Shown here piece by piece: positions 17,842-26,371 of a stretch of DNA of 64,000 nucleotides. The first letter of the stretch is position 1. Each line of letters starts with the position of its first letter. Below the pieces are notes generated by a model that searched no databases, had not been told where the DNA came from, and saw only the letters and a list, made by a program, of their open reading frames with translations. The translations under genes were made by a program, and so were the position numbers. Source of the DNA: Spirochaetales bacterium (GTDB lineage: Bacteria > Spirochaetota > Spirochaetia > DAHUYW01); contig DAHUYW010000003.1 of the NCBI GenBank assembly GCA_027306915.1, positions 109,655 to 173,654 of the forward strand, read 5' to 3'.

Positions 17842-18846
17842 CTATTTCAGCTTCTTGCGCAGCCTCCGGGCCGACGGGCGAGAGCCTTCGTGAGATCCGC
17901 CCGCCGCCGGCCGGCGGATGCGGGCATTCAGGATGAGCAGGTAGATCGCGCCGCCGACCATCATCAAGAAGCAGAGAATCTGGCCCATCGTGAAGTTCAG
18001 GAGCTCCGCGGGATGGGCGCGCTCCAACAAGGGCTGGAAGTGGATCGGGAAGCCGATTCCAGGGTCGGGCTCGCGCAAGTACTCGAGGATGAATCGAATG
18101 AGGCCGTAGCCGATGATGTAGATTCCGACCACGAAGCCCTTGAAGGGCTTGTGCTTGCGGAAGATGAACCAGATGAGGAGCCAAAGCACAATCCCTTCGA
18201 ACAGGGCCTCATAGAGCTCCGAGGGATGGCGCGGAAGGTTCACCATCTGGTTCGGGCTCGTGATGGCAATCCCGACCTTCTCGGCGATCTCTCGTACCCA
18301 GGCGTGCTTCACCGAGAGGCGCTCGGCATGGGGATAGTACATCCCCCAGGGAAGGGTCGTGACCCGGCCCCACAGCTCTCCGTTTATGAAGTTGCCGAGG
18401 CGGCCGAACGTGTAGCCGAGCGGGACGCCTGCGATGAGCATGTCGCCCCAATCGAGCACATCGATCTTCTTGGATCTCCCGTAGATGACGATGGCGATGA
18501 TCGCACCGAGGAGCCCGCCGTGGTAGGACATGCCGGCGAGGCCGACGAAATGCCCTCCTTCGAAAGGCCAGAAGATGCGCCAGGGATGGGTGAGGTAGTA
18601 GTGGGTAGGATCGTATACCGTCGTGCCCACGATGCGCCCGCCGATGAGGAGGCCGATGATTCCCCAGAAGAAGAGGTTGATGATGAGATCGTCGTTCGCC
18701 TGAATCTTGCGCTGCCTCATTTGGTAGCGGAAGAGCAGATAGGTGATAGCAAAGGCGACGACGTACATCAGCCCGTACCAACGGAGCGGAAGCCCCGGTA
18801 TGATGTCCGGACTGAGCCAGGTCGGATAATGCAAGAAGCCGATCAT
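17842..18846 (-). CDS. lgt: Prolipoprotein diacylglyceryl transferase
   Basis: The 334-residue inner-membrane enzyme transfers diacylglycerol from phosphatidylglycerol to the lipobox Cys of prolipoproteins, the first step of lipoprotein maturation. It has about seven membrane helices. Conserved segments are 'IRWYGL'-like 'LRWYGLMYVVAF' near residue 21, 'MSYHGGLLGA' and 'GYTFGRLGNFINGELWGR', the Lgt signature loop, followed by 'RHPSELYEALFEG' and 'GLIRFILEYLREPD'. All are present in order. The many lipoproteins in this window would be substrates. The gene follows the MinD-like gene on the minus strand by 95 bp. Confidence 0.95.
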   Translation of the reverse strand: MIGFLHYPTWLSPDIIPGLPLRWYGLMYVVAFAITYLLFRYQMRQRKIQANDDLIINLFFWGIIGLLIGGRIVGTTVYDPTHYYLTHPWRIFWPFEGGHFVGLAGMSYHGGLLGAIIAIVIYGRSKKIDVLDWGDMLIAGVPLGYTFGRLGNFINGELWGRVTTLPWGMYYPHAERLSVKHAWVREIAEKVGIAITSPNQMVNLPRHPSELYEALFEGIVLWLLIWFIFRKHKPFKGFVVGIYIIGYGLIRFILEYLREPDPGIGFPIHFQPLLERAHPAELLNFTMGQILCFLMMVGGAIYLLILNARIRRPAAGGSHEGSRPSARRLRKKLK

Positions 18847-18941
18847 GTATTCCTCGCGTGCCGCAATAGTTCGAGCACAGTAGCCCGAAATCTACGCCTT
18901 TTCAACGACCCCGCGACCGCCCCCGTGCCCCGCAGCAGTCG

Positions 18942-20084
18942 CTACACCTTGAATCCCGCCGTCATCGCTTTGACCAGCTTTGTCTTGATGAGCTGGTTCT
19001 CTTTCCGCAGGGTGGCGATCTCGTACTGCTGCGTGCGGATCGTTTCGATAAGGTCCCCTTCGGTCAACGCACCGCTTCGGAGCAGATCCTCGAGAGACTT
19101 GATCTTCTCGTCAAAGTCGACCTGGGCCTCGATCTCGGCCTCCTCGTAGGTCTCATCGAAGTCCTGGAAGCCCACAGGAGCGGATGGCTCGCTCTCCTGC
19201 TGCATGATCTTGTCGGCGATGCGATAGACCGCCTGGGCGAGAATCGACTCCGGTTTGTAGATGATGATCGGCAGCCGAGACGCAAGCGCAATATCCTGCA
19301 GGTGATCGCGGTAGATGATCCCCAGGTGTTCCATCTCAATCGCAAGATACTCGCCGCAGGAGCGTCTGATCTTGCCCGCCTTGTCGCCGTCCTTGGGGTT
19401 GTCGAGCATGTTTAGGACAAGCCGCGGCCGGAAGCCTGCTACGCGGTTGTCGTAGGCGATGCGGCTCTCGGAATCGGTCTTGCCGATCTCCTCCAGGAGG
19501 CGGGGGACATAGACCCGCTGGAGGGATGTCTCCTCGTGCTTCAGCGATTCGAGGTACTCCCAGGCCGGCGACTTCCGCTTGAACGAGGCGGACATTATCC
19601 GGAAGACGGAGTTCTTTAAGAAGAGGTAGGCGTTGAGCGTGGCCGTGAGGGTCGGGGCGGTAATGATGATGCCGCGGCCGGACATGAGGAAGAAGTCGAG
19701 AGTGTTGTAGTTGGTCCCGGCTCCCAAGTCCATGACGAGATAGTCGGCCTCGAGCGCTTGAAGCTTTCGGAGGAGCATCCTCTTCTGGGAGCTCTTCAGA
19801 TTTGCCATCCCGGGAATCTCGGAGTCGCCCGGAAGGAACTGCAGCCCGCTGTACTCCGTCTCCATGATGATATCTTCAAGCTTCCCCTTCGGATTAGCCA
19901 GGTAGGTACCGATGCCCCGGGGCACGGAGCTTAAGCCCAGGATGGTATGGATGTTGGAGCCGCCGAGGTCGAGGTCTGCAAGAATCACGCGCCGGCCCGC
20001 CTGTGCAAGCGCGATAGAGAGGTTCGCCGCGACGAGTGACTTCCCGACCCCGCCCTTGCCGCTGGCGATGGGAACGATCTGCAT
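18942..20084 (-). CDS. MinD/ParA/FlhG-family ATPase with C-terminal extension
   Basis: The 380-residue protein begins with the deviant Walker A loop 'GKGGVGKSLVAANLS' of MinD/ParA ATPases. Then come 'ILADLDLGGSNIHTILGL' (switch I region) and 'DYLVMDLGAGTNYNTLDFF' (switch II/Walker B). These ATPases usually dimerise on membrane or DNA and position other complexes. Instead of the amphipathic MinD membrane helix it carries about 80 extra residues, acidic and then coiled-coil-like (DEKIKSLEDLLRSG, QQYEIATLRKENQL). This suggests a cargo-specific positioning ATPase, perhaps flagellar or cell-pole, but no flagellar genes are nearby. It starts 9 bp after the preceding membrane-protein gene. Confidence 0.82.
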   Translation of the reverse strand: MQIVPIASGKGGVGKSLVAANLSIALAQAGRRVILADLDLGGSNIHTILGLSSVPRGIGTYLANPKGKLEDIIMETEYSGLQFLPGDSEIPGMANLKSSQKRMLLRKLQALEADYLVMDLGAGTNYNTLDFFLMSGRGIIITAPTLTATLNAYLFLKNSVFRIMSASFKRKSPAWEYLESLKHEETSLQRVYVPRLLEEIGKTDSESRIAYDNRVAGFRPRLVLNMLDNPKDGDKAGKIRRSCGEYLAIEMEHLGIIYRDHLQDIALASRLPIIIYKPESILAQAVYRIADKIMQQESEPSAPVGFQDFDETYEEAEIEAQVDFDEKIKSLEDLLRSGALTEGDLIETIRTQQYEIATLRKENQLIKTKLVKAMTAGFKV

Positions 20085-20093
20085 CGCCCGCCC

Positions 20094-20603
20094 TCACCCC
20101 TGCCCGCCGGGATGAGTCGGCCGGCCCTGATGCGAGGCCTCTCTCCCCGCGGGCACGCCGGTCGATAGACCGACCACAGGCGCATCGGTTGCAGCCTCGA
20201 CCTTGGGGTAGAGGAAAAGGAAAAGAAAGAAAAGAAGATCTAGAAGAACAACGAACAAGAACCCCACCGCCAGGGTCGCCGAAAGGGGATGCCCTTCGGG
20301 GAGCAGGCCGTGGTAGGGCAGTAAACCGGTCATCACCCCGAGAACGGCAAGCCCGGTGAGCGTTGCGGTCGCCTTGCCGACCGCGAGGAGTCTTGCGTAG
20401 TTGCTGTATCGCTTGGGGTAGAGGGCAAGGAAGAAGAAGCCGACCGGCATGACAACCTGCCCGACGGAGCCCCAGAGAATGAAGCCGCCGGTCGCGAAAC
20501 CGTGTCCTTGACCGAGGAGCATGGAACCAAGACGAAGGATTACGACGCTTCGCAGGATCTCCCAGAGGAAACCGGTAAAACAGACGATCCTCTTGGTTAT
20601 CAT
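20094..20603 (-). CDS. Hypothetical membrane protein
   Basis: I start this at ATG 20603, giving 169 residues; the longer open frame upstream runs into the divergent ctpA-like gene and has no hydrophobic or conserved character. Four hydrophobic helices are visible (for example 'GGFILWGSVGQVVMPVGFFF' and 'LAVGFLFVVLLDLLFFLFLF'), followed by a polar 35-residue tail. No family is recognised. Its stop codon is 9 bp from the start of the MinD-like gene, so the two proteins may act together, for instance as membrane anchor and ATPase. That partnership is only inferred from spacing. Confidence 0.6.
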   Translation of the reverse strand: MITKRIVCFTGFLWEILRSVVILRLGSMLLGQGHGFATGGFILWGSVGQVVMPVGFFFLALYPKRYSNYARLLAVGKATATLTGLAVLGVMTGLLPYHGLLPEGHPLSATLAVGFLFVVLLDLLFFLFLFLYPKVEAATDAPVVGLSTGVPAGREASHQGRPTHPGGQG

Positions 20604-20672
20604 GTATGGGCAGTGTAAGCGCTCGGAGTTTTGCTGGTCAAGTGGCGGCTTTTTCGCTGCCTGCGTCCCAAC

Positions 20673-20699
20673 TTGACAAACCATGCCCCCGCATACAAT
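20673..20699 (+). promoter_or_regulatory. Possible promoter for the S41 protease gene
   Basis: TTGACA (20673-20678) is a perfect -35 box, and TACAAT (20694-20699) matches five of six -10 bases. The spacer is 15 bp, shorter than usual, which lowers confidence. The ATG follows 31 bases later. Confidence 0.5.
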
Positions 20700-20730
20700 A
20701 AAGAAGCATTCAGGTTGACAGGGGTTGCTG

Positions 20731-22191
20731 ATGAACAGAAGGGAGCGTCTCCTGTGGGTAGGGTTGCCCACCCTGCTCATGGTTCTCGTGACGGCGTTTG
20801 CCGTCTCGCCGGCATTGACCGCCGAGTCGCAGACCGTCACGACGAGCAGCGACTACCTGAGCCTGTTCGACAGGGTCTTTCGATCCGTGCAGCAGAACTA
20901 TGTCGACAAGATCGACCCGAAAGCGCTCTTCGAAGGAGCGATGAAAGGGCTTTTCGAGAGCCTGGGCGATCCGCATTCCTACTACATGAGCAAGGATCAG
21001 GTCCAAGATCTTACGGAGCTCACCGACGTAACCCGCGGGCAGTTTGGCGGCGTCGGCTTGATGATATCGAAACCTCCGCTTCCCTCGAGCGACGGGAGCA
21101 CGAAGCCTCTCTTCGGCGCCAAGCTCCCGCCGCCCTATGTCGAGGTCATCTCGCCTCTCCATGGCACTCCCGCCTACAAGGCGGGCATTCTTCCCGGCGA
21201 CCGGATAATGAAGATCGGAGAGGATTCCACTGCCGGCATGACCATGGATCAGGTTCTCGGGAAGCTGCGAGGCCAGCCGGGCACCATCGTGAACGTTACC
21301 ATCCTGCGGGGGGCGGACATCACCTTCACCGCCAATCTCGTTCGCTCGCTCATTCAGGTGCCCGACGTGAAGTACGCCATGATGCCGGGCGGGATCGCCT
21401 ACCTCCGGATTATCCAGTACACCGCAGCCACGCCCGAGAAGGTTCGGGAGGCCATCGCCGCCTTTTCCAAGAACAATTACACCTCCCTCATCATCGACGA
21501 GCGCGGCAATCCCGGGGGCTTGCTTCCGGCGGTGGTTCAGGTTGCCGCCTACCTCCTTCCGTCGGGAACCATCGTGAGCACCCGTTCCCGAGACGCGTCG
21601 GCCAACGAGGTCTTCACCGCCCCCGGCAGCCCCCTCGTTTCTGCATCGGTTCCCATCATTGTCCTCATCGACAAGGGCTCGGCTTCCGCTTCGGAGATCC
21701 TTGCGGCGGCGCTGCGCGACAACCATCGCGCCATGCTCGTGGGCCAAACCTCCTATGGAAAGGGCTCGGTCCAGCAGGTGTTCTTCCTCCGCGACGGCGA
21801 CGGAGCCTTCAAGATGACTACGGCGCGGTACTACACGCCGGACGGCAACAACATCGACAAGATTGGAATCACTCCGGACAAGGTCGTGTCGGAGCCGCAG
21901 CTCACCCAGGCCGAGCAGGACTCGCTCAAGGTGCTCATCGAGCAGAACGTGATAACCAACTTCGTGCGGGATAATCCCGAGGCACCCACTAAGACCGTCG
22001 ATGCCTTCATTGCGAAGCTTCATGGTGAAGGGATCGTTCTCGGCGACCAAACCTTGAGGCGGCTGATTCGCGCCGAGCAGAATCGAATGATGCCTGATCC
22101 TCCGATCTACGACATGGAGTACGACTCCGTCCTCAAAGAGGCGGTGAGCATTCTCGGCACGGAGCGCTACAGCACGGGAGTACACCAGTAG
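20731..22191 (+). CDS. S41-family C-terminal processing peptidase (CtpA-like)
   Basis: From the ATG at 20731 the protein has 486 residues and an N-terminal signal or anchor helix (LLWVGLPTLLMVLVTAFAV). It contains a PDZ domain (VISPLHGTPAYKAGILPGDRI) and the S41 protease core. The catalytic Ser lies in 'KGSASASEILAAALRD' and the general-base Lys in 'GQTSYGKGSVQ', so the Ser/Lys dyad is complete. Such periplasmic proteases trim the C-termini of envelope proteins or degrade tagged ones. The final 100 residues are a helical extension. The next gene, rsmE, follows after 9 bp. Confidence 0.92.
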   Translation: MNRRERLLWVGLPTLLMVLVTAFAVSPALTAESQTVTTSSDYLSLFDRVFRSVQQNYVDKIDPKALFEGAMKGLFESLGDPHSYYMSKDQVQDLTELTDVTRGQFGGVGLMISKPPLPSSDGSTKPLFGAKLPPPYVEVISPLHGTPAYKAGILPGDRIMKIGEDSTAGMTMDQVLGKLRGQPGTIVNVTILRGADITFTANLVRSLIQVPDVKYAMMPGGIAYLRIIQYTAATPEKVREAIAAFSKNNYTSLIIDERGNPGGLLPAVVQVAAYLLPSGTIVSTRSRDASANEVFTAPGSPLVSASVPIIVLIDKGSASASEILAAALRDNHRAMLVGQTSYGKGSVQQVFFLRDGDGAFKMTTARYYTPDGNNIDKIGITPDKVVSEPQLTQAEQDSLKVLIEQNVITNFVRDNPEAPTKTVDAFIAKLHGEGIVLGDQTLRRLIRAEQNRMMPDPPIYDMEYDSVLKEAVSILGTERYSTGVHQ

Positions 22192-22200
22192 CGAAAGAGC

Positions 22201-23028
22201 ATGCGCCAGTTTGTCCTGCCGGCGGACTATTCCGGCGAGAGCCGGCTCACCCTTCGCGGCCGCAGCTTCCATTATCTGAGAGAGGTGCTCCGACTTCCTG
22301 TTGGCAGCACCTTCCCGGGGATCGCCGCAAACGGATCACGCGTAACTGTCACCCTCGTGGAGGCGGGCAGGAGCTCCTGTACTATCGCGGTCGCCCCGTC
22401 GATCGGCGGCCTTCCGCCGCTGCCTCCTGCGAGTCCGGCCGCATACACGGGCGCGGCCGCCGTTGCGGCAGCCTCGACTGCCGCGCGCGCCCGGAGCACC
22501 CTTTTTCAGTGCCTGCCGAAGGGACGAGAGATGGATCTCATCGTTCGCCAGGCGACCGAGGCCGGGGTCTATCGGATCGTGCCTGTCTTGAGCGAGCGGA
22601 GCATCGCCCGCATCGAAGCCGGCGACAGCGGGAAGAGCGGGCGCTGGCACCGCATCGTTCGAGAGGCGCTGCAACAGAGCGGCACCGGACGGCTTCCCAT
22701 CCTTGAGAGCCCTCTCCCGTTCGAGTCGATTCCCATGCAGTTCGCGCAGGAGGGCATTGGGCTGTTCTTCCACGAGAGGCCTCTTGCAAACAAGACCCTG
22801 CACGAGTATCTTTTTGACGCAACCGACCATGTGGCTTTGGTCATTGGTCCCGAGGGCGGTTTGTCGGAGAGGGAGGTCGAACTCCTTACCGAAGCCGGGT
22901 TCGGATCGGTCTATCTCGGAGAAAGCGTGCTCAGGGTCGAGACGGCGGCCTTGTACTCCATTGCTGCAGTGCAGATTGTGCTCCTGGAGAGAGATTCGTG
23001 GAAAGCAAAACCAAGATCAAACGGGTAA
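22201..23028 (+). CDS. rsmE: 16S rRNA (uracil(1498)-N(3))-methyltransferase
   Basis: The 275-residue SPOUT-family enzyme methylates N3 of U1498 in the 30S subunit. The N-terminal PUA-like domain contains 'GRSFHYLREVLRLPVGSTF'. The C-terminal knot shows 'VIGPEGGLSEREVELLTEAG' and 'LGESVLRVETAALYSIAAVQ', which line the S-adenosylmethionine site. A Ala/Pro/Gly-rich segment of about 30 residues near position 70-100 is longer than in the usual enzyme and may be a linker insertion. The gene overlaps the following glycosyltransferase gene by 31 bp. Confidence 0.93.
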   Translation: MRQFVLPADYSGESRLTLRGRSFHYLREVLRLPVGSTFPGIAANGSRVTVTLVEAGRSSCTIAVAPSIGGLPPLPPASPAAYTGAAAVAAASTAARARSTLFQCLPKGREMDLIVRQATEAGVYRIVPVLSERSIARIEAGDSGKSGRWHRIVREALQQSGTGRLPILESPLPFESIPMQFAQEGIGLFFHERPLANKTLHEYLFDATDHVALVIGPEGGLSEREVELLTEAGFGSVYLGESVLRVETAALYSIAAVQIVLLERDSWKAKPRSNG

Positions 23029-23747
23029 AGATCGTCAATGTACCTGTGGATGTCGTCCACGAAGACGAGCTCGAAGAAACCATCAAGGGCATGCTCGCCG
23101 ACGGAGACCGCCACCAAATCGTGCTGCTCACCCTGTGGGATCTGCTGAAGGCGCGCCACAACGCAGAAATGAGGCGAACCGTCAAAGAGGCCTCGCTCAT
23201 CATCCCGGTCTCGAAGGGTATCGTGCGCGGCGCTCGCTTTCTTCACCGCGAGCTGCCGGTTCGCTTCATGCCGTTCGAGTTTGTCATTCGGCTCCTTGGC
23301 ATCCTCGAGAAATACAAGAAGTCGGTCTATCTGCTCGGAAACCGACCGGAGGAGCTGCAGGTGTCGGCGGGCAACCTGCGCGCATCGTTCCCCTCCTTGG
23401 GCATCGTGGGCCGATGCGCAGGGTACTACCCCAAGGGGATGGAGAAGAACATCATCCTTGCCATTCGCAAGGCCTCTCCGTCGCTCCTTCTCGCAGGCTA
23501 CGGCCTCCCCGCAAGGGACACCTGGGTCGCGAACAACAAGCGCAACTTCAACGCAGGGATCTATCTCTGGTGCGGGGACTGCTTCGACATCTTTTCGGGA
23601 AAGCGCAACAAGCCTTCACGCGCGGCGTGGGAGAACGGAACCGAATCCCTGCCGGCTGTCATGAGCCATCCCTGGCGCGTCTTCCGCGGCCTACGCTACT
23701 TCTACTACGCGATTCTCCTCGTCGTGCATCGACTCCGCCGGCTTTGA
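22998..23747 (+). CDS. WecG/TagA/CpsF-family glycosyltransferase
   Basis: The 249-residue GT26 family protein starts at a GTG overlapping the end of rsmE. It shows the family order 'VNVPVDVVHEDEL', 'QIVLLTLWDLLKARHN', 'PVSKGIVRGARFL', 'VYLLGNRPEELQVSAGNL' and 'LLLAGYGLPARDTWVANNK'. Members transfer a sugar such as N-acetylmannosaminuronate or ManNAc to a lipid-linked acceptor for surface polymers. The Thr/Asp active-site segment normally reading VND or VTAN is not obvious near residue 40, where this protein has 'LLTLWD', so specificity or activity may differ. Other surface-polymer genes are not adjacent. Confidence 0.8.
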   Translation: MESKTKIKRVKIVNVPVDVVHEDELEETIKGMLADGDRHQIVLLTLWDLLKARHNAEMRRTVKEASLIIPVSKGIVRGARFLHRELPVRFMPFEFVIRLLGILEKYKKSVYLLGNRPEELQVSAGNLRASFPSLGIVGRCAGYYPKGMEKNIILAIRKASPSLLLAGYGLPARDTWVANNKRNFNAGIYLWCGDCFDIFSGKRNKPSRAAWENGTESLPAVMSHPWRVFRGLRYFYYAILLVVHRLRRL

Positions 23748-23945
23748 CCGATCGCCAAGAGCCGACCTTTCGCCAGCAGATCGCATTTTACACCTTATGA
23801 AGACGGTGACCGTTACCGACCGGCGGCAAAGATTGGGCCAAATGCGCATCCGCCGCCGCCGGCCGTCAAATAGAGAACTGCTGGACCTTCGCGATTTCGC
23901 TTGCGTTCCCGGGTCGCTTCGATTATCCTTGCTGAACCGATTTGG

Positions 23946-25085
23946 ATGTTGAATGTTCTCTTCATAGATGACGACCCGGAAGCCCATCTTACCCTCAAGG
24001 TGATGCTCCCGGAGGACTGTACCCTTGCCTCGGCGACCGATGGCCGCACCGGCATCGAGCTCGCGCATACGCGGACTCATGATCTGATCCTCCTCGACCT
24101 CGGCCTTCCCGACATCAACGGGATGGATGTCTTGAGCGCCATTGCCGCCCTGCCGGGCGCGCCCCCGGTCGTCCTGCTTACCGTTTCCTCCGAACCCTAT
24201 CTCATCGTGCGCGCCATGAAGGGGGGCGCCTGCGACTACCTCGTGAAGCCGCTCGATCAAGGCAAGGTCCAGGCGGCTCTCGATACCGCGGTCCGCTTCA
24301 GACTCAAGCGAGCTTCTCCGCGGCGCAGCCAGGCGGCGACGGGGGAGGCCTCGATTCTTTCGGAGATCGTCGGCGAGAGCGCGGTCCTCCGCGAGGTTTG
24401 CCGGCTCGTCGAGACTTACGCAGGCGCCAACGCCACGGTGCTCGTCACCGGGGAGAGCGGCACTGGCAAAGAGCTTGTCGCTCGCGCCATTCATCGCCTC
24501 TCCTCCCGCAACGGATGGCCCTTCATGGCCGTGAACTGCGCGGCCATCCCCGAGACCCTCATCGAAAGCGAGCTTTTCGGCGCCGAGAAGGGGGCCTACA
24601 CCGACGCCGTGGCGCGGCCCGGCCTGTTCGAGCTGGCAAGCGGAGGGACACTCTTCTTGGACGAGATCGGCGAGCTGAGCGTGCGGGCCCAGGTCAAGCT
24701 CCTCCGCATCCTCGAGTCGAGGGAGCTGTCTCGGGTCGGCAGCGCGCGATCCGTCCCGATCGATGTGCGGATCGTTGCGGCGACCAACCGCGATCTGAAG
24801 GAAGCCGTGCGTGCCAGATCCTTTCGCCAGGATCTCTACTACCGCGTCCATATCCTTCTCCTCGATCTGCCCCCGCTTCGCGCGCGCAAGGACGACGTCC
24901 CGCTGCTCGTCGATCACTTCCTGAAGGTGTTCCGATTTGGCGGGCGCATGACCTACCCGGCTATCGAGATGCTGTGCGACTACTCCTGGCCGGGAAACAT
25001 CCGCGAGCTCCGCAATGTGGTCGAGCGCGCGGTGCTTCTCGCCGAGCAGGGCGTGATCGAGCCGCGTCACATCTGGTTCGGGTGA
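23946..25085 (+). CDS. NtrC-like response regulator with AAA+ domain but no DNA-binding domain
   Basis: The 379-residue protein starts at ATG 23946 (MLNVLFIDDD). A receiver domain fills residues 1-120, with acidic pair D8-D10, phospho-acceptor D51, Thr in 'LLTVSS' and Lys in 'VKPL'. A sigma-54-activator AAA+ domain follows, with Walker A 'GESGTGKE' near 169-176, a GAFTGA loop altered to 'GAYTDA' (216-221), Walker B 'GGTLFLDEIGEL' and 'RELRNVVERAVLL'. The chain then stops at 'IEPRHIWFG', where family members continue into a Fis-type helix-turn-helix. It therefore either acts from solution, as reported for a few such regulators, or no longer activates sigma-54. No sensor kinase is adjacent. Confidence 0.88.
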   Translation: MLNVLFIDDDPEAHLTLKVMLPEDCTLASATDGRTGIELAHTRTHDLILLDLGLPDINGMDVLSAIAALPGAPPVVLLTVSSEPYLIVRAMKGGACDYLVKPLDQGKVQAALDTAVRFRLKRASPRRSQAATGEASILSEIVGESAVLREVCRLVETYAGANATVLVTGESGTGKELVARAIHRLSSRNGWPFMAVNCAAIPETLIESELFGAEKGAYTDAVARPGLFELASGGTLFLDEIGELSVRAQVKLLRILESRELSRVGSARSVPIDVRIVAATNRDLKEAVRARSFRQDLYYRVHILLLDLPPLRARKDDVPLLVDHFLKVFRFGGRMTYPAIEMLCDYSWPGNIRELRNVVERAVLLAEQGVIEPRHIWFG

Positions 25086-25109
25086 TGGGGACGGCGTGAC
25101 CGCCGTCCG

Positions 25110-25586
25110 CTACATTCCTCGGATATAGCTCCCGAGGACGACCGGCACCACGCTTCCGTCGGGGTAGGCGCGAGTTCCCTCCACCTCCCCGAGGACAAGG
25201 ATGCGCCGGGTCGGGAGGATGACCTGCGGATTGGCATCCTGCGGGTTGGGGCGGGCGGGAATACGGGCAAAGAAGGCGGGACCGGAGACCTCGACGACGC
25301 ATCGATAGAGGCTTATCGAGCTGGTCCCGTGCCACTGCCCCTCCACGAGCTCGATCTCCGCTCGAAAGCCCGCCTCGTTTTTGTCGAGGATCTGGACCGA
25401 CTGCACGACGCCGGTGAGCACGACGAACTTGCCGGTTCCGGGAAGAGGCTGGCCGGCGGCCGCGGCGGAGCTGAGGCTCGCAAGGGTCACCGAGGGATCC
25501 ACCACGGCGGTCAGATCGCGGACCGAAAGAGCAAAGACGACGGGAGCGGAAAGGAGAAGAGCCAGCCCGGATACGAGGCGCTTCAT
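25110..25586 (-). CDS. Hypothetical secreted protein
   Basis: The 158-residue product starts at ATG 25586, preceded by GGAGG, and has a signal peptide (RLVSGLALLLSAPVVFALS). The mature part is beta-rich, with 'GKFVVLTGVVQSVQILD', 'IELVEGQWHGTSSISLYRC' and 'RRILVLGEVEGTRAY', which resembles an OB-fold or a small domain of the nucleic-acid/ligand-binding kind, but no family is certain. It is convergent with the response regulator gene and 25 bp from its end. The function is not known. Confidence 0.65.
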   Translation of the reverse strand: MKRLVSGLALLLSAPVVFALSVRDLTAVVDPSVTLASLSSAAAAGQPLPGTGKFVVLTGVVQSVQILDKNEAGFRAEIELVEGQWHGTSSISLYRCVVEVSGPAFFARIPARPNPQDANPQVILPTRRILVLGEVEGTRAYPDGSVVPVVLGSYIRGM

Positions 25587-25713
25587 GGTTGTCCTCCGTC
25601 GCGGGAGATTATACGTGAGGGCGGCGGGGGTGTCCACGCGCGGCGGCCGTTTTTGTCGACGACCGCACAACTGTCTCCAGTCTCAAGAGCATCTCCATTT
25701 CTGCCGTAGATAT

Positions 25714-25742
25714 TTGACAAGAGAGGCCTTGACTATTAATAT
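25714..25742 (+). promoter_or_regulatory. Promoter of the STAS-YbjN-PspA operon
   Basis: TTGACA (25714-25719), a 17-bp spacer and TAATAT (25737-25742) form a sigma-70-type promoter in an AT-rich stretch unlike the surrounding sequence. It is 45 bases before the STAS gene start. Confidence 0.65.
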
Positions 25743-25786
25743 AAAACGGGTTAGCTAGATGGATAGGTCTCGTCGGAAGAGGTTAC

Positions 25787-26338
25787 ATGAACAACAACGA
25801 CATTGTTCCTGGGTTTGACGAGGAGAAGGATGATAGCCTCAAGATCAGACTGCAGCGTGTGGACTCACCCGAGGGATGTCTGGTGCTCTTCCTCACGGGG
25901 TACATCGACACGTATAATTCCAACTTCTTCCAGAAGCGAGTTTCAAAGGCGATAGAGTCCGGCTATTCGAAGCTCATTTTCAACTGCGCCGGGCTCAACT
26001 ATGTCTCGAGCACTGGGATTGGCTCTTTCACCGCGTTTCTCAAGGCAGTAAAGCCGCGCGGAGGGGACCTCGTTCTCCTCGAAATCCAGCCGAAGGTGTA
26101 TGAGGTATTCCAGCTCCTCGGTTTCTCCCAGTTTTTCAATATCAAGGACAATCTGAACGATGCGGTAGATTTTTTCCGGGCAGGAACGCAGGGCAATCCA
26201 GCCGAGATATTCCCGAAGATTTTCCAGTGCCCCATCTGTTCGAAGAAGCTGAAGGCTACAAAGCCGGGAAGGTTTCGTTGCTCTGAGTGCAAGACGATCC
26301 TGGCGATAGACAACTCCGGACAGGTCTTCCTCGGCTAG
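25787..26338 (+). CDS. STAS-domain anti-sigma-factor-antagonist-like protein fused to a zinc ribbon
   Basis: The 183-residue protein has an N-terminal STAS domain (residues about 18-130) of the SpoIIAA/RsbV type: 'GCLVLFLTGYIDTYNS', 'KLIFNCAGLNYVSSTGIGSF' and 'LVLLEIQPKVYEVFQLLGF'. Ser75 in the SSTG motif is at the site phosphorylated in SpoIIAA; the preceding Asp of the classical motif is Ser here. Residues about 145-172 hold two Cys pairs, 'CPIC' and 'CSEC', forming a probable zinc ribbon. STAS proteins usually report a partner-switching signal to sigma-factor control. The zinc ribbon could be a binding platform. It leads an operon with the YbjN and PspA genes; no RsbW-like kinase is seen. 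Confidence 0.87.
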   Translation: MNNNDIVPGFDEEKDDSLKIRLQRVDSPEGCLVLFLTGYIDTYNSNFFQKRVSKAIESGYSKLIFNCAGLNYVSSTGIGSFTAFLKAVKPRGGDLVLLEIQPKVYEVFQLLGFSQFFNIKDNLNDAVDFFRAGTQGNPAEIFPKIFQCPICSKKLKATKPGRFRCSECKTILAIDNSGQVFLG

Positions 26339-26371
26339 GCCTCCTGTTAACCTATTTGTGGAGGGTTCCAC

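Noticed and set aside
17761..19149. Long plus-strand open frame opposite lgt and the MinD-like gene.
   Set aside because: Both minus-strand genes are unmistakable. The antisense product is charged and low in complexity.
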